A DNA stretch of 7,103 nucleotides from Flavobacteriaceae bacterium. Its GTDB lineage: Bacteria > Bacteroidota > Bacteroidia > Flavobacteriales > Flavobacteriaceae. The translations under genes were made by a program, and so were the position numbers. The notes beneath the pieces were generated by a model. That model had not been told where the DNA came from and ran no database searches. It worked only from the letters and a program-made list of their open reading frames with translations. This document shows, one piece after another, positions 5,519 through 7,103 of the stretch. The DNA is taken from contig JAMPYA010000115.1 of NCBI GenBank assembly GCA_023700885.1, positions 1 through 7,103 on the forward strand, written 5' to 3'. The number at the start of each line of letters is the position of its first letter. Within the stretch, counting starts at the first letter, position 1.

Positions 5519-7103
5519 TCCTCCTCTGTTAAGCCATAGAGTTCATATACCATTTGGTCTATTTGTTTATCTGTGGTGTCTATAGTGGTTTTGAGGTCTT
5601 GTGCTTTTTTAGCTTCTTGTAAGAAGTAGGTTTCCCATTCTGCTTTTTGTGATAGGCTTAATTTTACTTTTTTCTTTTCTAATTCTTTTATAAATTCTCC
5701 ATAAGAAAGCAAGTACCAGTCTTGTAGTTTTTTAGACAATGGATTAATATCATGAGGTTTAGGGTCCTCATAGGCAAGGGGTTTTAACCCCTTGTTGGCA
5801 AAGGGTATTAATTTTTCATTAGCAAGTGCATTATTAGTTTCACTGGCAAGGGGTTTTAATTTTTCACTGGCAAGGGGTTTAAACCCCTTGTCGAAGAATT
5901 CTCTTTCTAAACTTCTTTGGAATTTTAAAGAAACTTCTTGTAATTCTTTGTTTAATGATAGCATTAAATCTGCTTTTTCTATGAAGGGTTGTTGGTCTTC
6001 TTTTGATAAAATTTTAATTGGCAATAATGCAAGGTGAAAAGGTTTAACTTCATACTCATTAAAATATTTATTAAAATAGAAGTCTAATAATTCAGAATTT
6101 AATAATGCAAAGACATATTTCAAACTATAATTATCATCCTTTAGGATAATATTAGAGATTCTATTCAAATTATAATATTTATCAATATCATAATAACAAA
6201 CTAATTTCCTTTTCATACCTCTTCTAGTTCTTTGAACCAGAATTTTTTCACTGGTAAAAATATACTCTGGAGGGAGAGACCTTCCTTTATCTCCTTTGCT
6301 TTTAACAAAATCTACATCATACATTACCCACTCACCATTCCATTCAACATAATTCCTTCCAATATTTTTCCCATTTAACATTTTATGATACCTATCATCA
6401 AGCTTTATATTTGATGTTAAATCATCTTTTATATAACCAGTATTTATTCCAACAGTGCAATAAGTTATTTTGCCTAAATCAATTTTACTTATTTGAGTTT
6501 TACTTATAATATTATCAATTTCAGAGGATAAGTAAATGTTGAAATTATTATCCTTTTTATAATATTTTAGCAAATCAATAGTGTAAGTATTTTCAATACT
6601 GAAATAATTTCCTGTTCTAATTCTGTCTATTTTAATTAAAGTATTTTGAGTTATTGTTTTTTCTTTTTTAAAATTAAATATTAAGCTTTCAACTACAACA
6701 TTTTCAAATACATCAAGCCCTAAATCAAACAATTCTAATACTTTAAATTCATTAATAATTATTTCTCTTAATTTCTTATATGTCAATGCACTTAAAAATG
6801 TATTGGGAACAATTAAACTTGAATAACCATAAGATTTTGTTACCAATATTAATCTCTCAATAAAAAATTTATATAAATCAAAATTACCCTCTGTTGAATT
6901 ATAATTCCTTTTAAAATATTCTTTTTCTTTTTCTGAAATAGCATTTCTATATGTATAAGGCGGATTACCAATCACCACATCAAAACCGCCTTTATATTCT
7001 TGCCTAAAAGCGTGTTCATAACTACAAATGATACTTTCAACAAGGAGTTTAAACTCCTTATTGCTATGCTGTGGTAAATGGTGTTTGCTTCGGTTGTGTT
7101 TTA
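5494..7103 (-). CDS. Type IIG restriction-modification enzyme (Eco57I/TaqI-like), 5'-truncated
   Basis: The frame is open from the right edge to the TGA at 5494-5496, giving 535 visible codons; the N terminus lies outside. A GTG at 6978 falls inside the conserved GGFDVVIGNPPY stretch and is not the start. Visible residues 46-49 are NPPY, catalytic motif IV of adenine-N6 DNA methyltransferases. Next comes the Eco57I-type region (NFDLYKFFIERLILVTK, then YSSLIVPNTFLSA, then DVFENVVVESLIFNF). Residues about 204-366 resemble the TaqI-like C-terminal target-recognition domain (KMLNGKNIGRNYVEW, YIFTSEKILVQRTRRG, LKYVFALLNSELLDFYF, FHLALLPIKIL). A helical tail follows, interrupted at 404-443 by five octapeptide repeats, then LSKKLQDWYLL and the usual end IDQMVYELYGLTEEEI. 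Family members methylate and often cut DNA with one chain. Motif I and any nuclease domain would lie upstream, so cleavage activity cannot be judged. The recognition half is much more AT-rich than both flanks. Confidence 0.9.
   Translation of the reverse strand, partial: KHNRSKHHLPQHSNKEFKLLVESIICSYEHAFRQEYKGGFDVVIGNPPYTYRNAISEKEKEYFKRNYNSTEGNFDLYKFFIERLILVTKSYGYSSLIVPNTFLSALTYKKLREIIINEFKVLELFDLGLDVFENVVVESLIFNFKKEKTITQNTLIKIDRIRTGNYFSIENTYTIDLLKYYKKDNNFNIYLSSEIDNIISKTQISKIDLGKITYCTVGINTGYIKDDLTSNIKLDDRYHKMLNGKNIGRNYVEWNGEWVMYDVDFVKSKGDKGRSLPPEYIFTSEKILVQRTRRGMKRKLVCYYDIDKYYNLNRISNIILKDDNYSLKYVFALLNSELLDFYFNKYFNEYEVKPFHLALLPIKILSKEDQQPFIEKADLMLSLNKELQEVSLKFQRSLEREFFDKGFKPLASEKLKPLASETNNALANEKLIPFANKGLKPLAYEDPKPHDINPLSKKLQDWYLLSYGEFIKELEKKKVKLSLSQKAEWETYFLQEAKKAQDLKTTIDTTDKQIDQMVYELYGLTEEEISIIENS
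5775..5794. repeat. Palindrome, right-hand cap of the repeat block (C-terminal unit)
   Basis: CAAGGGGTTTTAACCCCTTG has two 9-bp arms around a TT centre. On the minus strand it encodes the NKGLKPLA unit. It differs from the palindrome at 5871-5890 at a single base. Confidence 0.9.
5871..5890. repeat. Perfect 20-bp palindrome, left-hand cap of the repeat block (N-terminal unit)
   Basis: CAAGGGGTTTAAACCCCTTG equals its own reverse complement. Within the gene it encodes the core KGFKPL. Because the codon phase is centred on the palindrome, either orientation of the core encodes the same peptide. In mRNA it could form a stable GC-capped hairpin. Confidence 0.92.
7038..7063. repeat. Diverged third copy of the palindrome near the catalytic motif
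   Basis: AAGGAGTTTAAACTCCTT at 7042-7059 is a perfect 18-bp palindrome. After a C/A mismatch, the arms extend by CAA at 7038-7040 and TTG at 7061-7063. It has the same core as 5871-5890, with one G-to-A change and its compensating C-to-T change. It is read in the same frame, encoding NKEFKLLVE beside the DKGFKPLAS of the other copy. It lies 27 codons before the NPPY motif. Confidence 0.85.

Larger units (their letters stand above)
5773..5892 (-). repeat. Five in-frame 24-bp tandem repeats inside the restriction-modification gene
   Basis: The motif GGCAAGGGGTTTTAA and variants recur at an exact 24-bp spacing. The C of each GCAA core is at 5775, 5799, 5823, 5847 and 5871. The block is 120 bp and encodes five octapeptides (visible residues 404-443) with a consensus near xEKLKPLA. 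The two outer units read DKGFKPLA and NKGLKPLA; an inner one reads SEKLKPLA. The third unit, SETNNALA, is the most diverged. The outer units contain complete palindromes, and the inner ones only the left half. The block sits between two helices of the C-terminal tail, where an insertion should be structurally harmless. Confidence 0.88.

Noticed and set aside
5773..5892. A CRISPR-like array
   Set aside because: The units are contiguous 24-bp repeats with no unique spacers, in phase with an ORF, and there are no cas genes nearby.
5792..6037. An 81-codon plus-strand ORF across the repeat block
   Set aside because: It is the antisense shadow of the restriction-modification gene. The palindromic repeats read as similar peptides on both strands, which keeps this frame open.
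6976..6978. GTG as the start codon of the restriction-modification protein
   Set aside because: It lies within the conserved GGFDVVIGNPPY motif, and the frame continues open to the window edge with protein-like sequence.

Overview
The window looks like the chromosome of an AT-rich Bacteroidota, most likely a member of the Flavobacteriaceae. The evidence is the low GC content, the promoter boxes of the TAnnTTTG type, the lack of clear Shine-Dalgarno sequences, the lipoprotein with an acidic stretch after its cysteine, and a tRNA-Asn without an encoded CCA. This placement is inferred from the sequence; no search was run.

Left part (1-2766, rightward): the 3' end of an unrecognised coiled-coil protein, closed by a strong terminator. 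Next comes a complete dimeric-type glycyl-tRNA synthetase gene, whose promoter box sits so close to the ATG that the mRNA may be leaderless, with its own terminator. A small DUF3052-like protein follows.

Middle (2824-4293): a TatD-family metal-dependent hydrolase (leftward) and a small retropepsin-like aspartic protease (rightward) diverge from a 31-bp gap. The putative -7 boxes of the two genes abut inside one near-palindrome. A tRNA-Asn(GUU) gene with a well-formed promoter and terminator follows.

Right part (4294-7103): a rightward lipoprotein gene (DUF4382 plus a carboxypeptidase-regulatory-like domain) with a terminator. It converges on the 3' part of a leftward Eco57I/TaqI-like type IIG restriction-modification gene that runs off the right edge. 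The visible part holds the catalytic NPPY motif, the target-recognition region and the C-terminal tail. The part before NPPY, where motif I and any nuclease domain would lie, is almost wholly outside the window.

The most unusual thing here lies inside the restriction-modification gene. A 120-bp block of five in-frame 24-bp repeats (8-residue consensus close to xEKLKPLA) is capped at both ends by GC-rich palindromes. A diverged copy of the same palindrome, in the same reading frame, lies about 1.15 kb away next to the catalytic motif. This looks like a small dispersed palindromic element that is tolerated inside, and translated as part of, a protein-coding gene. The other genes appear to be ordinary housekeeping or envelope genes, each with its own promoter or terminator and no obvious shared pathway.
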